61,328 nt of DNA from JAJDIA01 sp031555145. GTDB lineage: Bacteria; Bacteroidota; Bacteroidia; Bacteroidales; Tannerellaceae. Shown here one piece after another: positions 35,260 through 44,146 of this stretch. The first letter of the stretch is position 1, and each line of letters opens with the position of its first letter. The stretch is from the NCBI GenBank assembly GCA_031555145.1, contig JAVBUR010000037.1, positions 1-61,328 of the forward strand, written 5' to 3'. Both the position numbers and the translations under genes were made by a program. The notes beneath the pieces were generated by a model. It saw only the letters and a list, made by a program, of their open reading frames with translations, did no database searches and was not told the origin of the DNA.

Positions 35260-35664
35260 TTATTCGTTGAAATGTTTGTTTAATAATTCATTTACTTTAT
35301 CGATTTCTTTACCGGCATCGGCTACGGGAGCCAAACCTTTGTTGAGTTGTGTTGACATAAAGGCCAACGCCTGTTGGGCTACGAGAGCAGCTTCTTCCGG
35401 ATCGCTGAAGGTATCAGCCATAACTGGTTTCCGGTCTGTTTCAAGCTGGAAGAAGAGCACTACGCCGATCAGCAGGGCGGCAGCCACACTGCCTATCATA
35501 TAGAAGGAACGATGGAGGGATAATGAACGCTGCTTTTTCTGCTGTTCTTCCTGTGCGGCCAGTGTGTCGATATACTGTTCCAGCCGTTCCGACAGTCCTT
35601 CTGGCAATGCCTGTTCTTCGTGGAGTGCCTGGTTGATCAGTTCTTCAATCTGTTTATCGTTCAT
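35260..35664 (-). CDS. Putative anti-sigma factor, single-pass membrane protein
   Basis: A 134-aa protein with a hydrophilic cytoplasmic N-terminus (about 1-52, helical, E/Q-rich), one transmembrane helix (SFYMIGSVAAALLIGVVLFF, about 53-72) and a ~60-residue periplasmic tail. Its start overlaps the sigma-factor stop (ATGA, 35661-35664), the usual arrangement for a sigma/anti-sigma pair. No zinc-binding HxxxCxxC is present, so it is not a ZAS-type anti-sigma. Function is inferred from context only. Confidence 0.65.
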   Translation of the reverse strand: MNDKQIEELINQALHEEQALPEGLSERLEQYIDTLAAQEEQQKKQRSLSLHRSFYMIGSVAAALLIGVVLFFQLETDRKPVMADTFSDPEEAALVAQQALAFMSTQLNKGLAPVADAGKEIDKVNELLNKHFNE

Positions 35665-36167
35665 ATCGCGTATATTTTTTCGTATTGTTCCTTTAGCATT
35701 TTCCGGGCTCGTGAGAGTAATGTGCGCACATTTACAGCACTGAATCCGGTTATTTGTTCAATCTCTTCCATGGAGCAGTCACTGAGTCCGCGGAGGCGGA
35801 GTACTTGTCGCTGGTTTTCAGGTAGTCGGTCGATCAGTTGTTGGATATGGCGTATCTCGTCCTGTTCTTCCATTTCCTTGTCGGGCGTGGACTCGGCGGC
35901 TACCGGTATCATTACTTCTACACTTTCTTCGCGGCGGTTGGCTTGTGCCGAGCGAAGGAAGTCAAGGCAGAGGTTCTTGACCAGAGTGACGGAGAAGGCT
36001 TCCACGTTTTGTATACCGCCCAGTTCATTCCGCTTGTTCCAGAACTTACAGTATGCTTCCTGTAAGAGGTCTTCTGCATCTTCTTTGTTACCCACCAAAG
36101 CAAGGGCAATCCGGAAGAGCTTGGGGTGAAGTGGGAGATACTGCCGTTTGAAGCTGTCTGCGTCCAT
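35661..36167 (-). CDS. ECF-type RNA polymerase sigma factor
   Basis: A 168-aa sigma-70 family factor. Region 2 (about 8-75) includes LFRIALALVGNKEDAEDLLQEAYCKFW; region 4 (about 105-158) includes LPENQRQVLRLRGLSDCSMEEIEQITGFSAVNVRTLLSRARK with its helix-turn-helix. It starts one base into the previous DUF4252 stop (TGATG) and overlaps the putative anti-sigma gene by 4 bp, so the trio is tightly coupled. It likely controls an envelope response including the two flanking DUF4252 proteins. Confidence 0.94.
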   Translation of the reverse strand: MDADSFKRQYLPLHPKLFRIALALVGNKEDAEDLLQEAYCKFWNKRNELGGIQNVEAFSVTLVKNLCLDFLRSAQANRREESVEVMIPVAAESTPDKEMEEQDEIRHIQQLIDRLPENQRQVLRLRGLSDCSMEEIEQITGFSAVNVRTLLSRARKMLKEQYEKIYAI

Positions 36168-36619
36168 CAGTTCTTGCTGTGTTGATCGACTATCTTTTGG
36201 ATATCTTCCGGTTTGATCTTACCTTTGATACGTACGAGAGCATTGCTGCTGCCGGTGGTTACGACTACCAATTCGCGGATCATATCATCTTTCATCTTTA
36301 CCAGCACACGGGTCTTGCTATTGTCTTCGTTCGATGATATCATGGTTTCATACGCCGAGTCTTTCAGGCTCTTTAATGAACTGGCCAGTTTGTCTTTGAC
36401 ATCCTGCGCACATTCGTCGAACGAAAGGACTTCGATCCCGTCTACACCCATGGTTTCTGTAAAGAGGCTGGCGAATGACAGGGTGATCTTACCGATATTT
36501 ACTGAATTAACACCTTTAGTCCCGGCAAACTCTTTGAAGAGTTGGTCCATGTTCTTTTGTCCGAAAGCGGTTTGGCAAACAACGATCATCGTGAGAATTG
36601 CCATGTATTTCTTTACCAT
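36167..36619 (-). CDS. DUF4252 secreted protein, first gene of the sigma operon
   Basis: A 150-aa protein with a signal peptide (about 1-20) and a DUF4252 body (VNSVNIGKITLSFASLF, with a C-terminal LVRIKGKIKPEDIQKIV). Paralogue of the gene at 34786. Its stop shares a base with the sigma-factor start (TGATG). A -7-like motif (TATTTTTG, complement of 36725-36732) lies about 105 bp upstream; the 36620-36745 gap has nothing else recognisable. Confidence 0.83.
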   Translation of the reverse strand: MVKKYMAILTMIVVCQTAFGQKNMDQLFKEFAGTKGVNSVNIGKITLSFASLFTETMGVDGIEVLSFDECAQDVKDKLASSLKSLKDSAYETMISSNEDNSKTRVLVKMKDDMIRELVVVTTGSSNALVRIKGKIKPEDIQKIVDQHSKN

Positions 36620-36745
36620 CTTATGTTTGTTTTAAACTGTTAGTATTGCCTTGTGGTCTTCCCTACTTCTGCGCGCTTCGAGAGGGCATCCATCAAGGAG
36701 ACGGAAGGCCGATAATGTTTGTGACAAAAATAAGTAAAAAAGTTT

Positions 36746-39004
36746 CTATTCCATCTGGAACTTGCGGCAAACCTTGATCAGGTTCGTGGTGAAACTCACC
36801 ACGTTCTGTGTTTCCTGTAGCATATTGAGGTAGAGCATGCTTGTCTTTGTACTCTTGCCGCTATCCTGCTGGATACGCTTGAGTTCAGCCTTTTTCAATG
36901 CCGTCAACTTGCTGCTGAACTGCACGGATTCGGCTACCAGCGAATCAAGTGGAAAGTAGTTGTTCTTCCGGATTATATCGGCACAGTTATGCAGAAAGAG
37001 AATGATCGGATGGAGAACTTGTCCGAAATCTGTCCTTTCCTCTTCATTCAGTGGATTGAAATTGTTGTCGATATGTTCCTTACCCGGGTCAGTCAACCGG
37101 CGGAGGCTGTAGATAATCTCGCTGGCAAAGTCATTACTCTGGTAATAATAGAGGCCTTTTTCGATAGCAATATCGTGTTCGAGTTGCGCTACGCCTAAGG
37201 TTCCGACACGTTTGATTTGTTTGAGATGGATACGTTTTTCATCAATTTCAATCATGATGCGACGTAGTTCTTTCAGGTTCTCCTCCATAATACCATTGAC
37301 AGATTTATCCAGGGTATCGGCCGTAAAAAGCAATACCTGACAAATCTCTTCACGGTTGTGTTTACGGAAGAGGGCGAGGGCTTCCCGTTTGTTGGTCGTC
37401 TGGGTCAGTTGGGCCACAGTCGTGTTCACTTCTTCTTTGAGGGCTTCTTTCTTCAGTTTCTTCCGGTAGGCCATCTGGCTCCGTACAAGTGAATAGGCAG
37501 CCAGGGCAACCATAGCTACCATGGCGGGGATACCACCCAGATGGATTAGTAATGCGACAATGAAAGCGATCGTAAAGGCCGCTCCGGCGGTAATGAACCA
37601 GCCACCTATTACAGACAGTACACCTGTGATACGATATACGGCGCTCTCACGTCCCCAGGCACGGTCGGCCAGCGAACTACCCATTGCTACCATAAAAGCG
37701 ACATATGTGGTTGAAAGCGGCAATTTATAGGAGGTACCAACAGCGATCAACAATCCGGAAAGGACCACATTGACAGCTGCCCGTACAAGGTCGAAGCTGG
37801 CTTTGTTTTCCAGGATAATCTCGTCGTTGTTGAAGCGGTGATCGATCCATTGGTTGACTCCCGGCGGTATCACACGTAGCATGGAAGTGGAAATATTACT
37901 TGCCGTACGTACCAGTACGCGGGCGACGGGTGAAGTACCGAAGTTCTCATCGCCTTCCGTCTGACGGGAAAGGTCGAGGGATGTCTTGACTACATTGTGC
38001 GCTTTCTTTGAAGTAATGAGGACAATCACCATCACTGCTCCTGATCCGAGCAGGAAATACCAGGGTGTTTGCGCCGATTCCAGCAGTGAGGTCATCAAGT
38101 AGTTGTCTGGTGTGACACTTCCTCCCTGTGCCATGAGGTCTATATAGGAGGAGTAGCCTACCAGCGGCACACCGATGAAGTTAACCAGGTCGTTACCGGC
38201 AAAAGCCAGTGCCAACGAGAAGGTTCCCATCAGTACGATCACCTTGAATATGTTGATTTTCAGCCAACAGAGAATCTGCATCAGCACCACAAAGAAGATA
38301 AAACAGCCCCATAGGATAACGGATGTTTGGGAATAAATCGTTTCCTTCAGTTCCTCTGTCATAAACGAACTGTCTTTTAATCCCTTGATCAGCATAAAAT
38401 AGACGATGGCCGTAGCAGCACCACCACCAAACAAGGCGCCAAAGTACTTCAATGTATGCCGGTAATTGAACGTAAAGATGATACGCGCCAGGTATTGCAC
38501 CAACATCCCGAAGAGGAAGGCAATGGCTACGGAAACAAAGATTGCCAGGATCACGGTAAATGCCTTATCGGTATTGATCAGGTTCACTACCTCTAGCGAT
38601 TCCGATGAATGATATACTTTCATTAATGCAATGGCCACTGTGGCACCCAGTAATTCAAAAACTAAAGAGACGGTTGTAGAAGTAGGCATCCCTAACGAAT
38701 TGAACACATCTAATAGCACTATATCGGTGAGCATTACGGCCAATACAATTACCATAATCTCATCGAAATAGAAGTATTGTGGTTGGAAGATCCCGTGTCG
38801 TGCCACATCCATCATTCCATTGGAAAGGGAGGCGCCAACAAATACACCGAGAGCGGCAACAGCCATAATCGTTTTAAATGAGGCTGCTTTGGAACCTATG
38901 GCTCCATTGAGGAAATTGACTGCGTCGTTACTTACGCCGACCGAAAGGTCGAATATGGCCAATATAAAAATAAAGATGACCAGGAAGAGATAAAAAGTTT
39001 CCAT
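36746..39004 (-). CDS. Inorganic phosphate transporter (Pit/PHO4) with cytoplasmic C-terminal domain
   Basis: A 752-aa protein. The N-terminal ~500 residues are a PHO4-type permease with the duplicated signature (GVSNDAVNFLNGAIGSKAA near 24-42, and GNDLVNFIGVPLVG near 270) and about 12 hydrophobic segments. The C-terminal ~230 residues are charged and helical, resembling PhoU-like regulatory domains. Pit proteins in Bacteroidetes often carry this fusion. It probably imports phosphate (metal-phosphate) with cations. A -7 motif (TACCTTTG, complement of 39031-39038) lies upstream. Confidence 0.93.
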   Translation of the reverse strand: METFYLFLVIFIFILAIFDLSVGVSNDAVNFLNGAIGSKAASFKTIMAVAALGVFVGASLSNGMMDVARHGIFQPQYFYFDEIMVIVLAVMLTDIVLLDVFNSLGMPTSTTVSLVFELLGATVAIALMKVYHSSESLEVVNLINTDKAFTVILAIFVSVAIAFLFGMLVQYLARIIFTFNYRHTLKYFGALFGGGAATAIVYFMLIKGLKDSSFMTEELKETIYSQTSVILWGCFIFFVVLMQILCWLKINIFKVIVLMGTFSLALAFAGNDLVNFIGVPLVGYSSYIDLMAQGGSVTPDNYLMTSLLESAQTPWYFLLGSGAVMVIVLITSKKAHNVVKTSLDLSRQTEGDENFGTSPVARVLVRTASNISTSMLRVIPPGVNQWIDHRFNNDEIILENKASFDLVRAAVNVVLSGLLIAVGTSYKLPLSTTYVAFMVAMGSSLADRAWGRESAVYRITGVLSVIGGWFITAGAAFTIAFIVALLIHLGGIPAMVAMVALAAYSLVRSQMAYRKKLKKEALKEEVNTTVAQLTQTTNKREALALFRKHNREEICQVLLFTADTLDKSVNGIMEENLKELRRIMIEIDEKRIHLKQIKRVGTLGVAQLEHDIAIEKGLYYYQSNDFASEIIYSLRRLTDPGKEHIDNNFNPLNEEERTDFGQVLHPIILFLHNCADIIRKNNYFPLDSLVAESVQFSSKLTALKKAELKRIQQDSGKSTKTSMLYLNMLQETQNVVSFTTNLIKVCRKFQME

Positions 39005-39090
39005 ATGAGCGGCTGCTTCTATAACAACAACAAAGGTAGGCCATTCTTTTATGATAACAGATGCATATTTAACACAAAAACATGTAATAA

Positions 39091-39810
39091 TTATTCAAAT
39101 GATAGATAAGGTGTTATCCGTCCCCTGTCTTCTTCGGTAAATTCATCCAGCAGGGAGAGGTTTTCCCAACCGTTGAGTTTCCCTTTCCGGGAGCGTAAGT
39201 CGTAGATGGCACGCGCTTGCCGGTAACTGATATAAGGATGTTTTGACAGGGAATCGGTCGGTAAGATATTGACGGGTAGCCGTCGGGTTAGGGTAGAATC
39301 GACAATAAACCAGTTTTTGAGGGCTTCGTATCGCTCGGCATCAATGCCATACACTTCACTTAACTGGGTGACTGCATAAAAGCCACCCAGCAATTCCCTG
39401 TATTTCACAATGCGACGGGAGAAGGTGCTGCCGATACCTGGTACTTTCTTCAACGTGAGGCTATCGGCGGTATTTAACTCAACCACAGTGCCGGCAGGGT
39501 ATTTCTCAGTATAGGGATAAGAAGAAGCCTGCTTCGTACGCTTATAATCCTTGCCGGCAAGGGAACTTTGCTTTGTCTGCTTCGGTATATCCCTTTTAGA
39601 TGGTTCAGGCGATGGTATATGGATCGCCGTATCTATTTGTATGGCCCCTCGTATTGTATCCGTTGGGAGGTTTTCAGCCATTTCCCCACCCTCGCTTCGA
39701 GGATTATCGGTTAGCAACAATAATATAAACGCTATAGTGATCAAACACAACAGCACTACCAACGCACGTCGTTCTCCCTTGGAGAAGTACAGTAAATCAC
39801 GCCATATCAT
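39091..39810 (-). CDS. Helix-hairpin-helix (ComEA-like) membrane-anchored protein
   Basis: A 239-aa protein with one N-terminal transmembrane helix (about 16-34) and a linker, then two HhH units (VVELNTADSLTLKKVPGIGS near 110-128, and PYISYRQARAIYDLRSRKG near 195-213). The first is the ComEA DNA-binding motif. It may bind DNA at the envelope or support competence-like uptake, but this is unproven in Bacteroidales. No competence genes are adjacent. Confidence 0.8.
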   Translation of the reverse strand: MIWRDLLYFSKGERRALVVLLCLITIAFILLLLTDNPRSEGGEMAENLPTDTIRGAIQIDTAIHIPSPEPSKRDIPKQTKQSSLAGKDYKRTKQASSYPYTEKYPAGTVVELNTADSLTLKKVPGIGSTFSRRIVKYRELLGGFYAVTQLSEVYGIDAERYEALKNWFIVDSTLTRRLPVNILPTDSLSKHPYISYRQARAIYDLRSRKGKLNGWENLSLLDEFTEEDRGRITPYLSFE

Positions 39811-39843
39811 ACGTCTCGATTAATTTTACGTTTAGTTCTTATA

Positions 39844-40095
39844 TTAGGAAATGCTTGACCGATACGAAATAATATCCAGTACTACTATTCGCATGGGGGT
39901 TATTCGGTAAAGAATGAAATGTGCTGGTGGGAATATGGCTCTATACAACTTTTGTTTTGTGCGTAGATACCGACATTCTGGGTACATAAGATAAGCAGAA
40001 GAAAGGTTTTTCATTTCTTCATAAATAAGGTTTTTGTATTTGTAAGCCTGTAGTTCTCCGAATTCTGTTAAGGTATACTTGGCTTTGATCTTCAT
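39844..40095 (-). CDS. RelE/ParE-like small protein, no visible antitoxin
   Basis: An 83-aa protein starting MKIKAKYT. Its pattern (N-terminal strand and helices, then YRAIFPPAHFILYRITPMRIVVLDI near the C-terminus) resembles the RelE/ParE toxin fold. An upstream TTG frame extension lacks support. A -7 motif (TATCTTTG) precedes it by about 20 bp on the minus strand. Antitoxins normally lie next to such genes, but neither flank encodes one, so this may be an orphan or a repurposed protein. Confidence 0.55.
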   Translation of the reverse strand: MKIKAKYTLTEFGELQAYKYKNLIYEEMKNLSSAYLMYPECRYLRTKQKLYRAIFPPAHFILYRITPMRIVVLDIISYRSSIS

Positions 40096-40126
40096 TTTTT
40101 CATTGTAATTATATGGCAAAGATAAG

Positions 40127-40162
40127 AAAACCAGGAATACTTAGGAGGTATTTCCTGGTTTT
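40127..40162 (-). terminator. Terminator of the SNF transporter gene
   Basis: ACCAGGAATAC pairs with GTATTTCCTGGT (one bulge), flanked by A and T runs on both sides. It is directly downstream of the SNF stop and upstream of the RelE-like gene. Confidence 0.75.
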
Positions 40163-40168
40163 TTGTCC

Positions 40169-41533
40169 TTAAAATATACCTGCTATCCACTTATAGATAC
40201 CCAACTCATTCAGGAAGACGAGGCCGATCAGGATAGGGGCGATGTACTTCATGAAGAAGGCATAAGTGTTGAAGAAGTAGAAGGGGACGGTGCCCTCATT
40301 GGTTAGTTCTGCTTTCAGTATCTTTTTATCAATACGCAAGCCGACGAAGATACAGATCATCATGCCTCCCAACGGTAGCATGATTTTGGCTGTCAGGTAA
40401 TCCAGGAAGTTGAAGAAGGTCAGTCCGAAGAGCGTATATTCCTTCAAAATGCCGAATGAAAGCGAACTGAGAACACCTAGCGTCATGACTCCTATGGATA
40501 CCACCCAGGCGGCTTTCCGGCGCGACATTTTATGCTCTTCATGAACGTATGCTGTAGCTACTTCGTGCAAGGATATCGTCGAGGTCAGCGCTGCCAGTGC
40601 CAGCAATACAAAGAAGATAAACGACCAGACATTGCCAAACGGCATATGTGCAAATACATTCGGTAATGTGATAAACACCAGTTCCGGCCCTGCTGTTGGC
40701 GCAATTCCGAAGCTGAATACTGCGGGGAAGATCATCACCCCTGCCAGTATAGCCACCAGCGAGTCCAGTGCAATCACCTGTAGCGCCGTATTTTGCAGAT
40801 TTGTCAGTTTGGAGAAGTATGAGGCATACGTGATCAGGCATCCCATACCTATACTCAACGAGAAGAATCCTTGCCCCATCGCACTCAGTATGACAGACGA
40901 GGTGATCTTGCTGAAATCGGGATTAAATAAAAACGCCAGCCCTTTCTCAGCATTCGGCAGTGTCACGGAGCGTATACAGAGGATGATAAGTATCAGGAAC
41001 AGCATCGGCATCATCCATTTGGAAGCCCGTTCGATCCCTTTCTCCACCCCCGAAACAATGATAAAGTGGGTAATAGCGACAAAGGCGGCTGTCCATCCGA
41101 TCGGACGCCAAATGCCGGAAGAAAATGCAGCAAAGTCGCTGGCAAATGTTTCGGCCGATTTATCACTCAAGCTACCGGTAGCAGCCTGTACGATGTAATC
41201 CAGCGTCCATCCCGCCACCACGGAATAAAACCCGAGGATCAGGAAGGCAGCCAATACGCCGTTATACCCGATCAGCGACCATTTTGTTCCCGGGGCCAGT
41301 TCTTTGAAAGCGCCGGCGGCATTCCGGTTTGTATGTCGTCCGATGAAGAATTCAGTGATCATCACCGGGAAGCCCAGAACGATGATACAAACGATATAAA
41401 TCAACAGGAAAGCGGCTCCCCCATTCTCTCCCAGCATATAGGGAAAACGCCAAATATTCCCTAATCCGACTGCGCAACCGACTGTGGCCAGTATCACGCC
41501 TATCTTACTTCCGAAGGTGGCTCTGTTGTTCAT
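40169..41533 (-). CDS. Sodium-dependent transporter, neurotransmitter:sodium symporter family
   Basis: A 454-aa inner-membrane symporter of the NSS/SNF (LeuT-like) family. The TM1 signature is VGCAVGLGNIWRFPYMLGENGGAAF (near 18-42, containing the unwound substrate/Na+ site), with about 11-12 hydrophobic segments in all and TAGPELVFITLPNVF near 290. It imports amino acids or related amines with Na+; the substrate is not identifiable. It starts about 40 bp after the LolD-like gene on the same strand. Confidence 0.95.
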   Translation of the reverse strand: MNNRATFGSKIGVILATVGCAVGLGNIWRFPYMLGENGGAAFLLIYIVCIIVLGFPVMITEFFIGRHTNRNAAGAFKELAPGTKWSLIGYNGVLAAFLILGFYSVVAGWTLDYIVQAATGSLSDKSAETFASDFAAFSSGIWRPIGWTAAFVAITHFIIVSGVEKGIERASKWMMPMLFLILIILCIRSVTLPNAEKGLAFLFNPDFSKITSSVILSAMGQGFFSLSIGMGCLITYASYFSKLTNLQNTALQVIALDSLVAILAGVMIFPAVFSFGIAPTAGPELVFITLPNVFAHMPFGNVWSFIFFVLLALAALTSTISLHEVATAYVHEEHKMSRRKAAWVVSIGVMTLGVLSSLSFGILKEYTLFGLTFFNFLDYLTAKIMLPLGGMMICIFVGLRIDKKILKAELTNEGTVPFYFFNTYAFFMKYIAPILIGLVFLNELGIYKWIAGIF

Positions 41534-41575
41534 AATGAATGCGTTTTGTGTTTATAGTTAACAATGTGTTTGTGT

Positions 41576-42235
41576 CTATTGTTCCTCGTGGATGAGGCCG
41601 TCTTTCATCCGGATGATCCGGTCGGCCATGGCGGCCAGTTGTTCGTCGTGTGTAACGATTACGAAGGTCTGTTTCATCTGGTTGCGGAGGTCGAAAAAGA
41701 GGGCATGCAGTTCCTCTTTGTTGTGCGTATCCAGGCTGCCTGAAGGTTCATCGGCCAGTATCACTGCCGGGTTATTGATCAGGGCGCGGGCTACGGCGAC
41801 ACGTTGTTTTTCTCCACCCGATAACTCAGCAGGCTTGTGCGTCATACGGTCGGACAACTTCATATAGTCAAGCAGTTCTTTGGCTCTTTTTTCTGCTGTA
41901 GCAGGTTTTTCACGGGCGATCAGCGCAGGGATCATCACATTTTCAAGCGCTGTAAATTCGGGCAGCAATTGATGGAATTGGAAGACAAAACCGATGTTCC
42001 GGTTGCGGAAAGCCGAGAGTTCCTTGTCTTTCAACCGCCCTGTTTCGGTGTCGTTGATGAATAACCGTCCGTTGTCGGGTGTATCCAATGTGCCAATGAT
42101 TTGCAACAGGGTGGTTTTTCCGGCGCCGCTTGGGCCGACAATGGCTACTACTTCACCTTTGTGTATCGTCAGGTCGATCCCCTTCAATACCCGGAGGTCG
42201 CCGAAACTCTTTGTTATGCCTTCAGTCCGGATCAT
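41576..42235 (-). CDS. ABC transporter ATP-binding protein, LolD/MacB-like
   Basis: A 219-aa ATPase. Walker A GPSGAGKTT (about 34-42), Q-loop FQFHQLLPEF, signature LSGGEKQR (about 138), Walker B VILADEPSG and switch VTHDE are all intact. The pattern is typical of LolD (lipoprotein release) or MacB-type ATPases. No LolC/E-type permease is adjacent, so the complex is split. It lies 7 bp after tcdA and is probably cotranscribed. Confidence 0.9.
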   Translation of the reverse strand: MIRTEGITKSFGDLRVLKGIDLTIHKGEVVAIVGPSGAGKTTLLQIIGTLDTPDNGRLFINDTETGRLKDKELSAFRNRNIGFVFQFHQLLPEFTALENVMIPALIAREKPATAEKRAKELLDYMKLSDRMTHKPAELSGGEKQRVAVARALINNPAVILADEPSGSLDTHNKEELHALFFDLRNQMKQTFVIVTHDEQLAAMADRIIRMKDGLIHEEQ

Positions 42236-42242
42236 TGTTTCT

Positions 42243-42956
42243 TTATATGTGTTGTATGACGTATGCTGCTAAGTGACAGCCGAATAGTGCCGGCATATAG
42301 GAAACGGTACCGACCATGGTCCGTTTGTTAGTTTCGCCCACTGTCTCCACAACGGCATCGGGATTGGCTTGTTCGGTAGAGAATACCACCGGTATGCCTT
42401 TGCGTATACCGAGGTGGTGGAGCCGTTTGCGGACGGTCTTTGCCAGCGTACAATTGTATGATTTTGATATATCCGCCTGCTTCACTTGCGAGGGATCCGT
42501 CTTCGCTCCTGCCCCCATAGACGACACAATGGGAATCCCTTTCCGGCAGGCATATTCCAGTAGGAACACCTTGGGACTGAGGGAGTCTATGGCATCGACT
42601 ACAAAGTCGTATTTCGTCGTATCAAGCACTTCTTTCGTCCGTTCGTCGCGCAGGAATTCATTGAGCATGGTCAGTTTCAACCGGGGATTGATATCCAACA
42701 GACGTTCGCCGATTACTTCCACTTTCGGTCGTTCCAGTGTGGAATGCAAGGCTGGTAGTTGGCGGTTGAGGTTGCTTTCCTGTATGGTATCTGCATCCAC
42801 AATCGTCATTCGTCCTACACCGGCACGGCAAATCAACTCAGCAGCATAAGCGCCTACGCCCCCCAGTCCTACTACCAGTACATGGCAATGTAAGAGGTGC
42901 TCCACCCGTTCTGCTCCTAACAGCAACTCCGTCCGTGTATTCCAGGAATAACCCAT
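42243..42956 (-). CDS. tcdA: tRNA threonylcarbamoyladenosine dehydratase (ThiF/E1-like)
   Basis: A 237-aa E1-like adenylating enzyme predicted to cyclise t6A37 in tRNA. It has the ATP-binding GLGGVGAYAAELICRAG (about 30-46), the arginine/aspartate motif NLNRQ and the C-terminal NKRTMVGTVSYMPALFG usual for TcdA/CsdL. The start at MGYSWNTR is supported by a promoter at 42974-43003; an in-frame extension through the upstream tandem repeat is rejected. It forms an operon with the LolD-like gene. Confidence 0.9.
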   Translation of the reverse strand: MGYSWNTRTELLLGAERVEHLLHCHVLVVGLGGVGAYAAELICRAGVGRMTIVDADTIQESNLNRQLPALHSTLERPKVEVIGERLLDINPRLKLTMLNEFLRDERTKEVLDTTKYDFVVDAIDSLSPKVFLLEYACRKGIPIVSSMGAGAKTDPSQVKQADISKSYNCTLAKTVRKRLHHLGIRKGIPVVFSTEQANPDAVVETVGETNKRTMVGTVSYMPALFGCHLAAYVIQHI

Positions 42957-42973
42957 ACGTATTCTATTTGATG

Positions 42974-43003
42974 CAAAAGTAGTAAAATACTGCGACGGAC
43001 AAA
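42974..43003 (-). promoter_or_regulatory. tcdA promoter
   Basis: Minus strand TTTG (complement of 43000-43003), 18-bp spacer, TACTTTTG (complement of 42974-42981), 17 bp before the ATG. Confidence 0.6.
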
Positions 43004-43034
43004 TTCCTTGCCCCGTAATTATTGTCCCTGCATT

Positions 43035-43089
43035 CATACCATAGGCATAGTATAGGCATGTAATAGGCATGTAATAGGCATACCATAGG
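43035..43089. repeat. Five-unit 11-bp tandem repeat upstream of tcdA
   Basis: Units begin at 43035, 43046, 43057, 43068 and 43079: CATACCATAGG, CATAGTATAGG, CATGTAATAGG, CATGTAATAGG, CATACCATAGG. Only the central bases vary. The array lies about 70-120 bp upstream of the tcdA transcription start and has a one-helical-turn period, so it could present a protein-binding site on one face of the DNA. The rest of 43090-43400 is AT-rich with no gene seen. Confidence 0.75.
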
Positions 43090-43408
43090 CAATCGATATT
43101 GAGGTGAGTGATCCGGGATACATTATTTAGAAAATAGTAAGAAATAAGGAGGTGTACTCCCTTTTGTCTTTTTTTTCGCTGGATGAAGAAAAAAACCGAA
43201 CGAAATTGGATTGATAAAATGGTAGTCAAATGTGCTGAATATCACTACTTGTATTGTCTGTGTGGTTTGTTATTTAGAGATTTGGGATAAATATGATATT
43301 AAATATCTTATTTTACTTACAATATGTATTTTGAAAAAAGCGTTAGAATTCCGTTTTTTTGGAGCGTCTGGGTAGTGGATCGGAAAAATCGGCGTCTGGA
43401 GGGGTTAA

Positions 43409-43438
43409 AATAAGAAAGACGACAGAGCCGCCTTTCTG
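43409..43438 (-). terminator. Terminator of the AlkD-like gene
   Basis: On the minus strand AGAAAGGCG pairs with CGTCTTTCT (9 bp, one G-T pair, 7-nt loop), followed by TATTTT. It abuts the stop codon. Confidence 0.65.
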
Positions 43439-44146
43439 TTATTTTTTCTTCAGGTAAAATTGTCGTTCTTCTTCCGGATAATGTTCGATGGCATAGCGAA
43501 GAGCTGTCCGGGGTAACCGGGTGGCATGGGTGTCGAGAAAATCGGAAAGGGCTTCACGGTCTTTCTTACCCACCTCGCGGAGCATCCAACCGATGGCCTT
43601 ATGCATAAGGTCGTGCTGGTGATCGATCAGTCGTTCGGATAAGGCGAAGGTATCGTCGAACTGTCGGTGCTTGATAAACATCCAGGTGGAAACGATGGCG
43701 ATGCGCTGTTCCCAGAGGTTGCCGGTGGCGGCCAGTTCGTAAAGAGGTGCCTTGTCTTTGTCGAGCAAGTAGGTACCGACCACATCGCGACAGGTCACAT
43801 CCACCAGGTCCCAGTTGTTGATCCTTCCGGATCGGGCATTGGCTAGGTAGAAGTCGTACAACACCACCTGTTGTTCGGGTGAGGTTTTCTTCATTTGCTC
43901 CATCATGATTAAGAGGGCACAGAGACGGGCTTCGTGGTATTCGCTGTCAAGCAGGATTTGCAACTCGGGAAGCGGTGTCTGCTTGTTGGTCTTTGCAATG
44001 CTGCGGGTCAGGGGAACAATCAAGCCGAGGAAGATATCTCCTTCGGCATATTGTCCCTTGCCGGTCTTGAAGAAGCCCTGCAGGAATTTAGCTTTCTCGG
44101 GATTGGCCACCGAAAGGAGTTCGTTAAGGATAAACGCCGCTGTCAT
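43439..44146 (-). CDS. DNA alkylation repair protein (AlkD-like HEAT repeat)
   Basis: A 235-aa all-helical protein of the DNA alkylation repair family. Conserved segments are YAEGDIFLGLIVPLTRSIAK, the INNWDLVDVTCRDVVG motif (about 120-135) and the C-terminal HKAIGWMLREVGKKD (about 180-195). Family members remove alkylated bases using HEAT-like repeats. It overlaps the dehydrogenase gene by 4 bp (ATGA), so the two are cotranscribed, though no functional link is obvious. Confidence 0.9.
   Translation of the reverse strand: MTAAFILNELLSVANPEKAKFLQGFFKTGKGQYAEGDIFLGLIVPLTRSIAKTNKQTPLPELQILLDSEYHEARLCALLIMMEQMKKTSPEQQVVLYDFYLANARSGRINNWDLVDVTCRDVVGTYLLDKDKAPLYELAATGNLWEQRIAIVSTWMFIKHRQFDDTFALSERLIDHQHDLMHKAIGWMLREVGKKDREALSDFLDTHATRLPRTALRYAIEHYPEEERQFYLKKK

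Noticed and set aside
42957..43229. N-terminal extension of TcdA through the 11-bp tandem repeat
   Set aside because: Covers the promoter and encodes low-complexity Tyr/Ala/Cys sequence; open only because of the repeat.
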